A stretch of 64,000 nucleotides of DNA, from assembly GCA_038373885.1 (NCBI GenBank), contig JAWZYV010000114.1, positions 124,001 to 188,000 of the forward strand, in the 5' to 3' direction. The position numbers and the translations under genes were made by a program. Source of the DNA: Cheiracanthium punctorium. Lineage: Eukaryota; Arthropoda; Arachnida; Araneae; Cheiracanthiidae. Of this stretch, positions 22,486 to 34,649 are shown piece after piece (position 1 is the first letter of the stretch; each line of letters begins with the position of its first letter). The notes beneath the pieces are model-generated. The model was not told where the DNA came from, ran no database searches, and saw only the letters and a list, made by a program, of their open reading frames with translations.

Positions 22486-24130
22486 AGCACAGCAAAACGT
22501 TTTATATTGACAGGCTAAAGTGACTTAGATTTGAAGGATACACACAAATGGAATAATTTTCGGTTGTATTCTGTTAAAACTTTTTTCATTCCCAATGTCG
22601 GTAATAGGTAACTTTTGAGTTTTATGAAGGAGGGAAAAAGTATTTATTGACAAAATATAAGGGTGCAATTAACTTATCTTTAATTAAAGTTACGTATTCC
22701 TCTAACTTTTCAATTTCAGATGCTACCAAACCTTACTATATTTTATATTCATATAAAAGTAGAAAAAACTCTCTATAATGAGATATGAAAATTTTATTTC
22801 TTATTTAGAAAAGTTACGGTAGTAAAAAGATAAAAATTTCATTTTTTTTATTCCTGACACAAGGAAGGTTTCGGGAATACTGGTCCAGAACTTTAATTTA
22901 TGATGCTGAAAAGTTATTACTTCAAGCAGAAACTTCATTGAACCAAACAAATTATTTATTGCTAAACAATACATTGGTGCATTCATGTAATTCATCATCT
23001 CTGTAAACCAAATTTACTTTCTTTCTTCTATCTTCAAACCTCATGCTCCGTAACTTTTGATGAATTTTGTATGCGTGCAGGAAACTTCAGTAGTGACACT
23101 TTTCAAGCCTTAACAATTTATTTACTGTAAGCCGTCAAATTATATCTCTAGCTAAATTCTGCCGATTTTCAGCCGGTGGAAGAATAAGGTTATTAAACTC
23201 GATTCTGTAGGAATCGTTTTAAGGACCACCTATTTCGAAAATTTTCTTCAGCAGTCCTCTTTCTCTCGAGAAGGTGGAGAAAAAAAAAAGAATCTTCATT
23301 TTGTAACCGTATCACATACATCAGATAGTTACGAAACAAATTTAAAAGAGGCTTTCCTTTTTGCTTAAAAAGAAAATAAAAGCAATCACTTAACAACTTT
23401 TAATAACAACCCCATCGCAGAAACACAAAACAAAAAAGGAGCTGAAAGCACACCATTGGCAATTAAAGGACCGACCCTAAACTAAAAGAATGCCGCCGGC
23501 GCCGACTTCTACCTGAACAGGGGGTGAAAAAGGAATTACTACCTGACCATCGTACTCCCCCCCCCCTTCCACCTTGTGAGAATCTTCCCCCATACCCCCC
23601 CCCCCTCCTTGGTGGCGCAAACCATCAATTGGCAAGTATGTCTTCTTGCTGCAGAAGAGGGATCCCTACTTGAGGGTTGGTCTTACCCCCACACACCTCT
23701 CCATGTAAGATCTGACAAAGTTGCCTCGACAGGTATCTCCGGCGTTGCCATCTCGCCAAGATGAAACTTTCCGCCGTCATTCACAGGGTTACTGGAGCGA
23801 AGATTTGTAGATTGCTTGTTGTCGCCAAGTTATTCATTATAAAGTTTTTCGCGCCACTTGATGCAACATCGCATCAGTTGAAATAAATCTATGATATGCA
23901 GTATACTACACTTGAAAAGATGCTACCAAGGGCCATAGTTGCCCTTTCTTACCCGGGCATGCCTACAGTGTGAATAGCCTAATTCTTTATGAGAATGGGA
24001 ATATTTCAATAGATGTATGTGTGTGGTGTGAGATGTATTTTATTTCCCCCTCCAACAAGATAGCGTTTCATCTGATTAAAGTGTTTCGAGTGTTCTGTGT
24101 TATGGTAAGCCTACAAGATGGAAATCTACG
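22486..24130. other. Intergenic DNA, no gene seen
   Basis: AT-rich to 23450, then a C-rich stretch (23556-23607). Open frames are short and unrecognised. Confidence 0.4.
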
Positions 24131-24131
24131 T

Positions 24132-24331
24132 ACGGGAGGGGGGTGCCTTAGGCGAATGATTTTTTTTCAAGTTCGAAAACGTATTCACGAGACATATGGA
24201 GAAAACTGCCGAAACTCCAGACTGGTTAGATCAATAGTCGCGCGGTTGACCGGAAAGCGGGACCTTCACATTTCAGCCATCTACATCATGTTTAGTATCT
24301 TATCCACTCGACCATGGTGGGGCCTTCATAT
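24132..24331 (-). mobile_element. tRNA-derived SINE, minus strand
   Basis: GACCTTCACATTTCAGCCAT, CTTATCCACTCGACCATGG and CGAAACTCCAGACTGGTTAG are the reverse complement of the SINE body and head at 21161. The copy is diverged. Confidence 0.55.
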
Positions 24332-24339
24332 GATTTAAA

Positions 24340-25506
24340 ATATACTAGAACTTATTAAAAGAGCACATCTTCGTATCAGTTTGCGGTTGATGTTCTTTAA
24401 GGAACCTTACCTCCTTTAGGGACCTTAAGGTGGAAAATGTGAAGGTTAATTTTATTTAAAAAAATTAAATTTCTCTGCTATTCAAAAGTTTAAAGCTGTT
24501 TCCCCCAAAAAGTACTAAGTCATAAAATATACAATTTAATTTTTTAAAAATTTATAATTTATAAAAATTAAACAAAAAAAAAACTGGTGTAATATTTTGT
24601 GAAATTCGTAGTAATTATCAACTGTCAGAGCAAAATTTTGCTTCCCAGTGAAAAAATTAGTTTTTGTTACTCTAAAACAACGAACATTCCAAAAATGGGA
24701 TGCTCCATTTTTAAAGCAAGTACATTGATACACTAAAATAAAACAACTGCATTTGCAAAAGTAATTAGTTTTAGTTCGCACTCCGTTATCCTTATGGAAA
24801 GTTAATTATTTAGTACTTTGATCAGTAGCAGTGATCTCCTTTTCAAATATCAAATAAGAACTAAGACGCTGATTGAAATGTTTCCACTGGAGAAATACTG
24901 AAAAACAGATTTCCAAAGAAGTGCACGTTTTTTCTTAGACGCATTAAAAGGACCAGTTTTATATTTTGATATGCGTTGCGCCAGAGTTTGGAACTATTGC
25001 ACTAGTTTTAAGATTCCCAGTGAAGTGCTTGTTTTTATTTTATTTTTTTCACCCGCAATCATTAACAGGCCGAATTTCTTATTTTGATATGCGTTGCGTC
25101 AGGATTTGGTACTGTTGCTTCTGTCAGAAAGGGAATATCTTGGATCAAGGGGGGGGAACACAGGGATTCATTCTTCATTTTTCTCCCGATAGCAATCAAG
25201 CTTCATGGAAATGCTTGAGCCTAATAGTGGGGTTTAGGTGAAGGGTGTGTATAAAGCATCGACGTTGAACCTCTGAAAGGGCCCCCTCCCTTTTTCTTAT
25301 AGACATCTTGACAGAAATGTCTACCGAAGTTCTGGAATCCACACAGTGAAGGATTCAGGACTTTGGTGTGTGTTAATGAGCTTCTAGTTCTTGGAGCTGA
25401 AATTCATGTTCTGTTTTTCAATAAAGAGGAAAGGTTTTCTGTTCTTCTTCTTTTTTCAACCTTCAAATTTTATAAAAAAAATAAAAGTAGCGAGTCTTTT
25501 TTTTGC

Positions 25507-25540
<34 letters not shown>

Positions 25541-27420
25541 TGCTTGTGACTCGATGTTCTTCCAGTTCCTCGTGACTCATACTAATGAAAATCAGAAGCG
25601 TTTTAATTTCAATCAAAGCCGTAGCCAATGAGGGTTCAAGCCCCCCCCCCCTCGAAACACTTTCAGGAATATATATTTTTTCTATTTGTAAAAGGATATT
25701 TAAAAAAAAAAAAAAACTGCCATAATAGAAACATAAAACTTCATGCCATGTAGCCACAATTATCGTCAAAGAAGCAAAATTCTTATAGCAATAGTAAGAT
25801 TTAGTGCTAATTCCAAAATCCAAATTAGTTTTAAAATTTCAATTGTACTTTACTTTTTGCCCAATAAGCCGTAACTGACACTATACCTCATCCGCTAGAA
25901 GAATCTTTTAAATCATATATGTTGTTCAAAAATTGAAAGTAATTGCTGTGGGTACTCATTAATTAAATCTACATTCCAAGCATTAATCGCATGGTCTGTT
26001 GTAAAATAAATAAATAAATAAAACTCTTTCTTGAATTTTACTTTAGGATATTTCACCGGAACATCCTGTACTTCATTATGAAAATTAATATTATTGGAAC
26101 TTGAACTGTTTGAGTTTAATGATCAAGAAGCGTCATCTCTTATAGAATTGTCTGTTTCAGTATTACTATGAACACTAAGTAAAACATAAAATAAAAACCA
26201 TTTGTATTGTAAAATTAGACGGTAAAGATAGTTCCTTTATATATTTCAGCAATATGGCCCAGCAGCAAAAAGTGGAAGGAGGGGTGGGGGGGAAAGACCA
26301 TATTTAAAAAATTACAGCCTTCTAAGGATGGCTTACCCATATCGTTAACCCTCGAAGCTACTGTGACGTAAAATTCCGTTCATTTAACTCCAGTTTTCAC
26401 TGCAATGCACCAAAAATTTATATTATTCAAAGCACGCAGGTATCCCAAAATATTTTTTTCATTTTAAAGCTTGTAGTAATATTGAGGCTTATATTTTGTA
26501 ATTACAAACCTTCATGCCAAGATTTCTTTGTCTTTTTCATAAATTTAAAGCTGCATTAAAATTAGTCGGTGAAAACAACTTTACATTATTTGCTCTTTTA
26601 ATAACCAAATTTAAAGAGTGACTATTATAGGGCTCATAGATTGCTCCCTGATTTTGTAAGTTTTTCAATTATTTAATTTGAAATTTCTTTTCCCGCCTAT
26701 CTTTCAAATGGAATAAAACCATACTGAGGAGAGGAGTATCACTTTAAGGCGTCTGGAGGCTATTTAAGTTAAATAAATTTTGTTGACTTACAAAAAACAA
26801 AAACAAAAAAAAAAAAACAAAAAAAAATTATTGACCTTTTTTTTTATTTTGTGAAAATTGTGCAAAATTTTTATAGGCATAATACTAAAATATCTACTGT
26901 TAATCTAATAAAATTTAGCTGAGACGAGGAGATCGAATGAAATAATACTGATTGAACTCTTTCTTTAAAAAAATTACTTGATTACTACGTGAAAACAACT
27001 AATTAAATGGAACAAAGTTTTGTTAAATAGCAGGCAGTTAGTCAATTTAAATTACAGGCTTTGAATTTTCTATAAATTTGAATTCTATTTGAGGTACGTT
27101 ACGTAAACTAATGATAATGTTTTTTGCGCACAAGTAGAATAACCTAAATATGATAAAATCAAACGTTACAGTGTTAAATATACTACTTTCTATTAAAAAA
27201 AGAAAGAAAAATCTAGATACTCTCTTTTCAGTTTAACATTTATTACGAGCATCTTAAACTCTAAATGACTCCTTGGATTTCAAAGCTCATTAAACTAAAA
27301 GAAAACATTAATTCGAAAATGAAATATTTTCTCTATTGATAGTTTGACTCAGCACTTAGTTACTCTCTAACCTGTAATCTTTTAGCAGTACAAAGAAGTT
27401 ATACCTTTGTGTTTATATTC
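24340..27420. other. Intergenic DNA, no gene seen
   Basis: A short tandem duplication (TATTTTGATATGCGTTGCG at 24961 and 25080) spans about 24955-25130. Poly-A lies at 25509-25538 and 25702-25715, with a C run at 25641-25650. Poly-A/T patches lie at 26790-26850. No coding sequence recognised. Confidence 0.4.
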
Positions 27421-27424
27421 ATTT

Positions 27425-27630
27425 CTGTGTCACTGAAAATGGTAGACGCCAAAGTGTGAAGTACCATCGGGTACCATCGCGCGGCTGTCGATCTAAGTAT
27501 CTGGAGTTTTGGTAGGTTTTCTTTAGATGCAACGTGAATGCACGTTAGAACACCTTAGAAAGTCCTCCTACTAAGGCACCCCCCCATCCCAGGCAGGTCG
27601 CCCTAGCGTAGCGTTGCCATAATCACACAA
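27425..27630 (+). mobile_element. tRNA-derived SINE, 5' damaged
   Basis: CACTGAAAATGGTAGACGCC, TCTGGAGTTTTGGTAGGTTT, CTTAGAAAGTCCTCCTACTA and TTGCCATAATCACACAAA match the 41230 copy. The A-box head is missing. Confidence 0.6.
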
Positions 27631-29206
27631 ATATATTTCTTTATGCCGGTATGCTTCCATTCCATTCTTTGTACTCCTAGAATGAAGACGAAAATTCGCG
27701 CGTTTTCAAAATCTGCAGAACATAATAACCATCAACGACGAGTACATCAGCTAGTAAAGCCATATAGAATGATATTCTTTGAAATATTTAAAAAAAAAAA
27801 TTGTAATAAAAAATGCTTCTTTCAAAGTCGAGCCAAATGTCGCCACAGACAGGGGTCCGATTTGTCTAGCCCTAGAGCCGCCCCTGTTTGCAAGAACACC
27901 TAAAAGAATTCTAATATTACATTCTATGAGTATTCATTCTTTAATGCGTATTTTAGAGATATTCTTGACTTAAAACAAACCAAAATTCAGATGTGTTTTT
28001 AAGGATTATATAATAATGCTCTCCTTTGAAAGTCTGTAGCATTTATACTTCTTCTACAGGAATACTCAAAATAATTCCAATGCATGACATCCATCTATGG
28101 CAGTTTAGAGTAGAGACATTACCTCACTTAAAACTCAATTTATATACAGTAAGTATATAAATGCTTGTAACAGTTTACCCTTCAGTTAAAAGATGAAAAA
28201 AAAAAAAAAAAAACTTTTAAGTTTTCTTAAAGGGTGTCTCAAAATTACACTAATAGTGATATACAATTTTTTTTTTAAGAATATCTCCAAAATCCCGATA
28301 GATTTCAGCACAATACATCACCAAATTTTGGACAAAAATGTGGAGTTCAAAAGTGTTTTATAATCAATGCGTTTGGCATGATTTATCTTTCTTGTCTTTT
28401 CTTCTCGAGAGGTAGCATATGTAGGCATTCATGTTGTAAAGTGCTTTATAATCGATTCTTTTGGTATGTATCATCTTTTTTGTTTCACGATACTACAGTA
28501 CACTAGATATGAAACCCGTCCCTTTCGTAATTTGAATTTTGTTTCAAATCGATAATAAAGTTTTTTAAGGAATATTCTGCCTTTCCCACTCTTTATTTAT
28601 TTATTCTCATTATGTGCCTGTAGCAGACTAACCACACAAATCAAAATTATTAGGTTTACAAGGAGTAGCATAAGCTTGAAGCATGAATTTGCTTAGTTGG
28701 TGTGCATTAGTATGCGATAACAGGAATCGATGCAGACAAAAATTGGGTTTGATTTGCAACCCCGTCACAAAAATACACTTAAATTAAACAGCCCTTCAGT
28801 GGCATTTTATCCTAAATTTAAATGACATTTTACTGTTTGCATTTTACTGTTATGGCAATTATTTTAACAAAAAAAAGTGACTTTCATAAAAATTGGTTTG
28901 GACATTCACAAAAAATAAATGTTGAAATTCACAAAAATAAACAGTTTTCACAAAAATGAACTATTTAAAAAAATTCCTGGGTCGGTCCCAGTACGAGCAA
29001 AATTTGCATTAGCTAATTCTGAAAGGATCTAATAAAACAAGAAATAGGAATCCAGATTAATGGACTCAAGGAAGAAAAATATTTCAACTTCAACCGAATG
29101 AATTATAAATAGCAGCACCGTTAAAATAAGTAGCAAAGTATAACATTACAGGATTGCAGGTAGCGCAACCCGCAAAAAGTATCTTTTTTTTTTTTTTTTT
29201 TTTCAG
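27631..29206. other. Intergenic DNA, no gene seen
   Basis: CTCTAGGGCTAGAC near 27860 and AGAGCCGCCCCTG (27879) look like a lone hAT-type end. GGGTGTCTCAAAATTACACT (28232) resembles a lone mariner-type end. Poly-A lies at 28194-28213. Confidence 0.35.
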
Positions 29207-29307
29207 TGGAGCACAAGTAATGGATTGCGGCCACTACCATCTCATAAACCATGGGGCATTTTAAGGCGGAGGCTATTTCATTGGTGGCCGACTTATTGCA
29301 CCGACAG
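29207..29307 (+). other. Candidate orphan exon (splice sites only)
   Basis: A 20-base T run followed by CAG (29204-29206) makes a strong 3' splice site. 101 bp later, GACAG|GTATTA is a usable 5' splice site. One frame is open across the interval (WSTSNGLRPLPSHK...). It lies 3.2 kb upstream of TFAP2 exon 1 and could be an upstream exon of that gene or of another transcript. Splice-like motifs arise often by chance in T-rich DNA. Confidence 0.2.
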
Positions 29308-31130
29308 GTATTAAGGAGTTTTGCGTGGGTTTTCCTTCTGCCGCGGAAGTCTAGCTTTGAAAATATTCATTATCATATGCATTTGCACCCATTTATACTA
29401 ATTAAACCTTGTTTTCACAGTGTGAGGCACCGGATATACTTCTTGTGTCTGTACAATAACCTACTCACTTATTACTGTTTTTCCAACCGTCTCAGTAGAA
29501 ATAGTACCTCTAAATAGTATTTTCTTGGCCGAGCTTCTGTTTTTTAATTTATGAATTAAAGAGTTGTTCTTAAATGTGAATTAAAGGATTTTTGTATTAT
29601 CAAATGAAAGATCTTTTTTTTTTTTTGTGGGGTGGGGGGTGGGGAGCAGCAGCTTTTGCTAAATTAATTTTTAAGATTGTGTAAAACAACAAAAATAACT
29701 GCTTAGGAAGTGCATTTAAAGTACGGTGTTGTTATTGCACAACACACTGGCTGTTTGTGGTGGTTTATCTTTAGCAAATCTTCGAAAAAATTTTGATTCA
29801 TTACGCCCCAGCAGTTTAATTGCATTACCAAGTTACAATCATTGAAAACGGATGAGCAATATGTTATGCAGTGGTGGATCCAGAAAAAAATTCTGGAGGA
29901 GACACAATAATTCTTTGACTACTTTTACCTATAAATTCAATAGAATTTTCAAAGTCAACTATCGATAGCATAAACTCGGTTCGTCTGGGAGGGGCACGTC
30001 CTTCTGTACCACCCTTCTGAATCCTCCAGTGATGCTATTCTGGTAAAAGCAACTACCAACTACCATTCGACTGCTATTTTAAAGAGCTATTATGAATTCT
30101 TATTATTAGGAATTTCTTCTTATTCCTATTATTAGGATGGTAATTTCTTCTGATTAGGAATGTCAAATATCCATCTTTAATTCATTATAAATAAAAAATA
30201 TTAGCTATATTAAGAATACGCAATATTAGAATTTATTTTAACACATTTCCATTTGTTACAGATTCAGATTCTGTTGAAAATTTCTTTTCGATTTAGTGAT
30301 TTTTGAATTTGTATAAGTGTGTATATTATACATAGATATATAAAATATCTAAACTTACGTATTATGGATATCCATATGTAAACCGTCGAGCAAAAGAAAT
30401 TTTTAAAAAAGCATCCATAGGTCTTAAAAAGTGCATAAAAACGAATATTGCAAGAAAAAATCCAGAATTTCTAACAATAAGGGGATCGCATGTCTTAGTA
30501 TATCAACCGCTGGCATATGAGAGCTCGTAAGCCTAATCAAATAAAGAGCCAAACTACTAAGTGGAGATGGAAAGGAAAATTGCATTATCAAGCTCTATCA
30601 TCTGGTGCCACCGCTTGAATAATTCAAGAAAAGAGAAAGAAATAAAAAATAGCTATGTTTCTGTAGGTTGCATGACAAAAAGTGTCATCATAAACAACCT
30701 AGGGGTACGACCATAGCTATTGAGAAAAACGTGGAAAAGACCCAAACATGGTGGAAAAATCCAATGATGATGCCAAGACAAGATTTCATAAAAAGTTGTA
30801 GTTTAAAAGAGAAATATTACACAACATAATGCAAAAAAAAAAAACAGGGGGAGGCTGTGGGGAGAGAAAAAAGTGGAGAAATACTAAAATGCAAGTTTCT
30901 AACAAAGTGTGCAACAAAGTAGGGTCTAAAAAAAGATATAAAAAAGTTATTTTAGTATATACAATAATAATCATAATATTTAAAATTAATAAAAAATGTT
31001 ATATATAATTAAAATGTCAAAATATTTTACTACGAGTATATCTTACATCTTCTATAAATTTGTTTTAAATGCATATAAAACTCTATAATAGATTTCTAAC
31101 TATGTACACAGTATAGCATATAACTGGAGA

Positions 31131-31161
<31 letters not shown>

Positions 31162-31848
31162 CGAAAAGAATAGTCTACGTAGGTTATGATGTTTTATATT
31201 ATATATATATATATATACATACATATATATGTTGTCCCTAAACAGTGAATTCGTATTTGCTACAGATTAAAGTACAGATCTCTAGGTTACTGTTCTCTCT
31301 CTCTCTCTTTTTTTTTTAAGACACGTGAGTGAAGAAAAGGAGAGCCGCCTACCTCCCTTGGAGGATGAATTGCTAAATGTCCTGAAATTAGTTCTTAAGT
31401 TGTCACAGATTACACAGATATCTTGATCTCTTTTATTTATTTATCTATTTTGTAAGATAGAGATGTTAAAAAAAAAAAAAAAAAAAAAAAGTTTTAGCCT
31501 TTTTTATCCCTAAAATTAAGAATTTTGGAATATCTTCTCATACCGAGCTCTTACATGATTTAAAAACAATTGTTGTCTTATATGTATTTGAAGTTTAATT
31601 AACAGTGCACCAATAAATTCAAAATTTATATGTTGAACGCTAGCTGTTACATTTTTTTATGTGTCTGTTAGACTCTTATATTTTAGTTACAAATATTTTG
31701 TGTAAATGACAAACAAATTATCAGCTACTTTAAAAGTGGTGTTTGAAGGATGTGGAATGGAAGATCCAGACAAATTGCTAAGACTCATATGGACTGAAAA
31801 TTAAATTTGTGATGCTGTAAAAACAAAATACAAAATAACCGATTTCTT

Positions 31849-31879
<31 letters not shown>

Positions 31880-31968
31880 TAGAGAGAGAGAGAACTATCG
31901 TCTAAACTGAATAATTGTACAGGAATAAATGAAAGGTATGTATGTAGCATAAATTACACTTTAATTTA
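29308..31968. other. Intergenic DNA upstream of TFAP2, no gene seen
   Basis: AT-rich with a poly-T/G tract near 29612-29645, poly-A at 31136-31160 and 31468-31490, (TA)n at 31197-31215, a CT run at 31293-31308 and poly-A plus (GA)n at 31855-31892. One hAT-like MITE (29879-30031) lies inside. Confidence 0.45.
29879..30031. mobile_element. hAT-like MITE (CAGTGGTGGATCC family)
   Basis: Ends are CAGTGGTGGATCCAGAAAAA and CTGAATCCTCCAGTG. Flanks ATGTTATG and ATGCTATT match at 6 of 8 bases. Confidence 0.55.
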
Positions 31969-32519
31969 TTGTCAACATTTGTTATGTTATATGTTATTTC
32001 TTTTCGATCCCTGAATGACGTTAAACTGGGGTTTCACTGTAATTTTCCTTCCCAACAATGTGATTCCATCGTCCGAGCATTCCTTACGGAGAGTTCTCCT
32101 TCCACGTGCTCGGGAATTCTTTATTTCGTTGCGCCAAAACTTACCTGGCGCTCGCCAATCCTTCCGATGTGTCTCCAATCTCTGCAAACCTTAAAAAACT
32201 TACCTGTTGGCTACGATCCAGTAGTAAGGCCGAAAAACCTTCGAGGCATGAGTGACGCACATGATAGCTCGGCTAGATTCGGACCTAGTCCCTCGAAGAT
32301 GCTCCAAGGCCTTATCTAGGGGGATTCTTCAGGTGGAGAGAAAGAGGGCCCCCGAGGGCAGATCCCCTCACTTTCAACAGCCCACGGTTTTTTGTTTGTT
32401 TGATTGTATTTTTTTTTCTGTCTTCGCGTGTGCCAGTGGAAAATATTTTTGTGTGTGTTCGTGCGGTAAAAAAAAAAAAAAGAAAAAAAGAATTTCGGTG
32501 GTGGTCAGCGTGAAATTAG
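31969..32519 (+). promoter_or_regulatory. Probable TFAP2 promoter / 5' UTR region
   Basis: About 550 bp upstream of the start codon is clearly richer in G+C than the flanks and free of recognised repeats except poly-A/T near the end (32408-32417, 32467-32488). It holds several upstream ATGs (for example 31969 and 32249, the latter opening a short frame closed by TAG at 32318), so any transcript starting above them would carry uORFs. No clear TATA box or initiator could be fixed. An AP-2 consensus site and two antisense splice donors inside it are listed separately. The role as promoter is inferred from position and composition. Confidence 0.5.
32350..32358 (+). promoter_or_regulatory. Candidate AP-2 binding site upstream of TFAP2 exon 1
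   Basis: CCCCGAGGG fits the AP-2 consensus SCCYSRGGS and sits within a larger GC-rich palindrome-like stretch, 162 bp upstream of the first ATG. AP-2 autoregulation is known for the vertebrate AP-2alpha gene. A functional site here is inference; a 9-bp degenerate motif can occur by chance. Confidence 0.35.
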
Positions 32520-32693
32520 ATGATGGCTCAAATGAGCCCGCTACCGGCCAGTGATAGTCCGGTAGGGCAAAAGCGGAAAGGGACCCCCGATGAAGATGTG
32601 AATTCTGTTGACGTTTCCGTGGAGGTGTCCCCAACCCATTCGGTCAAGAATTCGGACATTCAGTCGGCATTTGCGCTCATAGAAACAGGAGAG
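32520..32693 (+). CDS. TfAP-2: Transcription factor AP-2, first coding exon (N-terminus)
   Basis: This exon gives the first 58 residues of an AP-2 family nuclear transcription factor. A TAG lies immediately before the first ATG in the same frame (32517-32519), so the frame cannot extend upstream. Two ATGs stand in tandem (32520, 32523) and a third is at 32532, so the exact start among them is open. The peptide begins MMAQMSPLPA, has a basic QKRKG patch at residues 17-21 (a possible nuclear localisation signal, inferred), and ends ALIETGE. The donor is GAG|GTCAGT at 32693/32694, leaving phase 0, which matches the phase-0 acceptor of exon 2. The final E followed by DRR at the junction resembles the ...CE|DRH join of vertebrate TFAP2A as I recall it. 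This exon alone has no recognisable domain; its assignment rests on phase, spacing, junction residues and a GC content higher than its surroundings. An alternative is that other first exons are also used. Confidence 0.82.
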
Positions 32694-33817
32694 GTCAGTT
32701 TCATTATTTCTCAAGTATGTTTCTCCTATTATTATTATTTTAAAAAGAATCATCATCTGTAAAAGCCTACACAAAAGACAGTGTATTCTTCCTAAATAAC
32801 ACTTTTTATTGTAATGCATGTTATTGAATCCATATATCTTTACTTTCTAAAAATAAAATATGTCTCATCAGACAAAGCTGTGGGGAGTCCACCACTCACA
32901 AAATAAATAAATAAATAACAATAATAATAATCAAAGAATAATTTTTTTACTTATGTCCTTGCTTCCGTGACTAAAAACTTTTGCAAGCATTAATTTGCAA
33001 CACCAAGGATAATCTGGGGGGGGGGGGGATTATTTACGTTCTACATGCGTATTTTCTTTTGGAATATCAAAACTTTATCACAATTTAAAATGCTTTTCTT
33101 TTGTGCTTGAATTTCATTTATATAGATTGTTATTACATTTCGATAGTTTGCTGATAAAACTTGTGATAAGAAAGCTTTGATTATTAGTTACCATTGCCTA
33201 TTAATAAAGTAATAATTAATGCGGAGTAAAATTATTTCAATGAAAACAATATTGTGAAATTTTAGATATGATTTCAATATAATGCTGCAAAAGCGTTAGT
33301 TTAATTACATTAAGTGGATATTACATATGAAGAGGGAGAAAAATCATAAATAAAAAAATCTATTGGTTAAATATCGATAAAATGTTGTTGTCGATTGTAA
33401 AAGATTTAAGAAAAATATGCCTAGCATCGCAAATTATTAATTATTAAATATGTTTTTGCAATTTGCTTATCAAATGAATACAAAAACTGTGTTCATGATA
33501 ACTAAAAGCAATGATGTAGTTACTAAACAGTAAATATAACTGAAGCAAAGTAAAATGGTTTGACTTGTAAATTTTGTGCAGAACTTCATTTTAACTTAAA
33601 ATAATCAAATAATTTATGTTGAAAAATTGATGTATCAATTGACAAAAACATCATTTTTTTGGAAAAAAAAAACTGAAGAAATTCTAAGTAATCTAGAATT
33701 TCTAACCCTTCATTTTTCTCAACCTAGGCAGGTTTTTGTATTTATGTGCGTTGTAGAATTTTTTTTTTTTTTTTTTGGTGTGTGTGCGTGTGCGTGTGTG
33801 TGCGTGTAAAGAGTGTT

Positions 33818-33972
33818 GTGATGGTCAGCTTGAAATCAGATGATGCCTTCAATGAGCTTGCAATGGTCAGGGAACGCCTATAAAACCAAGTGATACCGTT
33901 GGCCAGTGATTGCCCAGTAGGCTCCGTTAATGTCGCCGTTGAAACTAGGAGTATCAGTTTCAGTGTTTTTCA
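33818..33972 (+). pseudogene. Decayed duplicate of TFAP2 exon 1
   Basis: Colinear similarity to the exon 1 region starts at GGTCAGC (33823; parent 32503) and runs through TGAAATCAGATGATG (parent TGAAATTAGATGATG). It continues at GGCCAGTGATTGCCCAGTAG (33901; parent 32546) and ends near GAAACTAGGAGTATCAGTTT (33941; parent 32682). The offset is exactly 1320 bp at the tandem ATGs (33840 against 32520), changes by a ~35-bp insertion, then by a large internal deletion. The copied frame closes at TGA 33891 after 17 codons. The parental donor GAGGTCAGT has become GAGTATCAGT, so the GT is lost. It is therefore a broken tandem copy rather than a usable alternative first exon. A (GT)n-rich stretch precedes it, as TG-rich DNA does the parent. 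Confidence 0.72.
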
Positions 33973-33976
33973 CATA

Positions 33977-34648
33977 CAGTGACCGCTCACTTATGCGACT
34001 CTCAGTTATACGACTCTCTCGGTTATACACCGAATTCTCTTGGTCCCGTCCATGTTAAACTTTTCTCTCAGTTATACGACTCTTCTCTCACTTATACGAC
34101 GTTTTAAACGGTTCAAGCGATTTTATATTTTTCATCTAAGAATTCATTTTACAATCTTTCAAGTATAAATCATACCAATATATTTATCCTTTCACGACTG
34201 TAAAAGTGTGTAATCAATAATGGATAACATTTCTCATCTAAATTCATGTGGCATTAATGATGAAATCTACGGTGTGAGAGTGGTTGCAGGTCTAATTAAA
34301 ATGATTATTCCAAAAATAGCTTAGAAGCTTTAAAAGACTTAGAGAAACAGAAATCTTCACTTTTCGTCGACAAGAGATAAACTAATGCCACTTCATTTTT
34401 TGAAAAAAAATCTCATCTGCAAGCCTTTAAAATAAACGTAGTGATAAGTAAACTACGACTTTGTATACTGTGAGCTTTTTAATATTTTATGTTTAATTTT
34501 TTAATGTATTTTACAAGTTTTGTTAAAAGATGTTCTTAGAATTCAAAACTTATTTTTTAATGTAGGTAAAATAATTTTCTCACACGACTCTCTCAGTTAC
34601 ACAACTTTTTCTGGGCCCCTTGAAAGTCGTATAACTGAGAGATCACCG
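33977..34648. mobile_element. Pogo/Tigger-like non-autonomous DNA transposon
   Basis: The ends are inverted: CAGTGACCGCTCACTTATGC on the left and the reverse complement of CTGAGAGATCACCG on the right, flanked by TA on both sides (33975-33976, 34649-34650). Subterminal copies of CTCAGTTATACGACT recur inside each end. TA target use and this end type fit the pogo/Tigger branch of Tc1/mariner. No intact transposase is seen in the 672 bp. It starts four bases after the detectable end of the exon-1 relic. Confidence 0.7.
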
Positions 34649-34649
34649 T

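Noticed and set aside
23970..24338. 122-codon + strand ORF
   Set aside because: Largely the reverse strand of a tRNA-derived SINE.
31969..32319. 116-codon + strand ORF upstream of TFAP2
   Set aside because: Lies in the presumed 5' UTR/promoter; no domain, and contains the reverse complements of strong splice donors. Treated as uORF-type sequence, not a gene.
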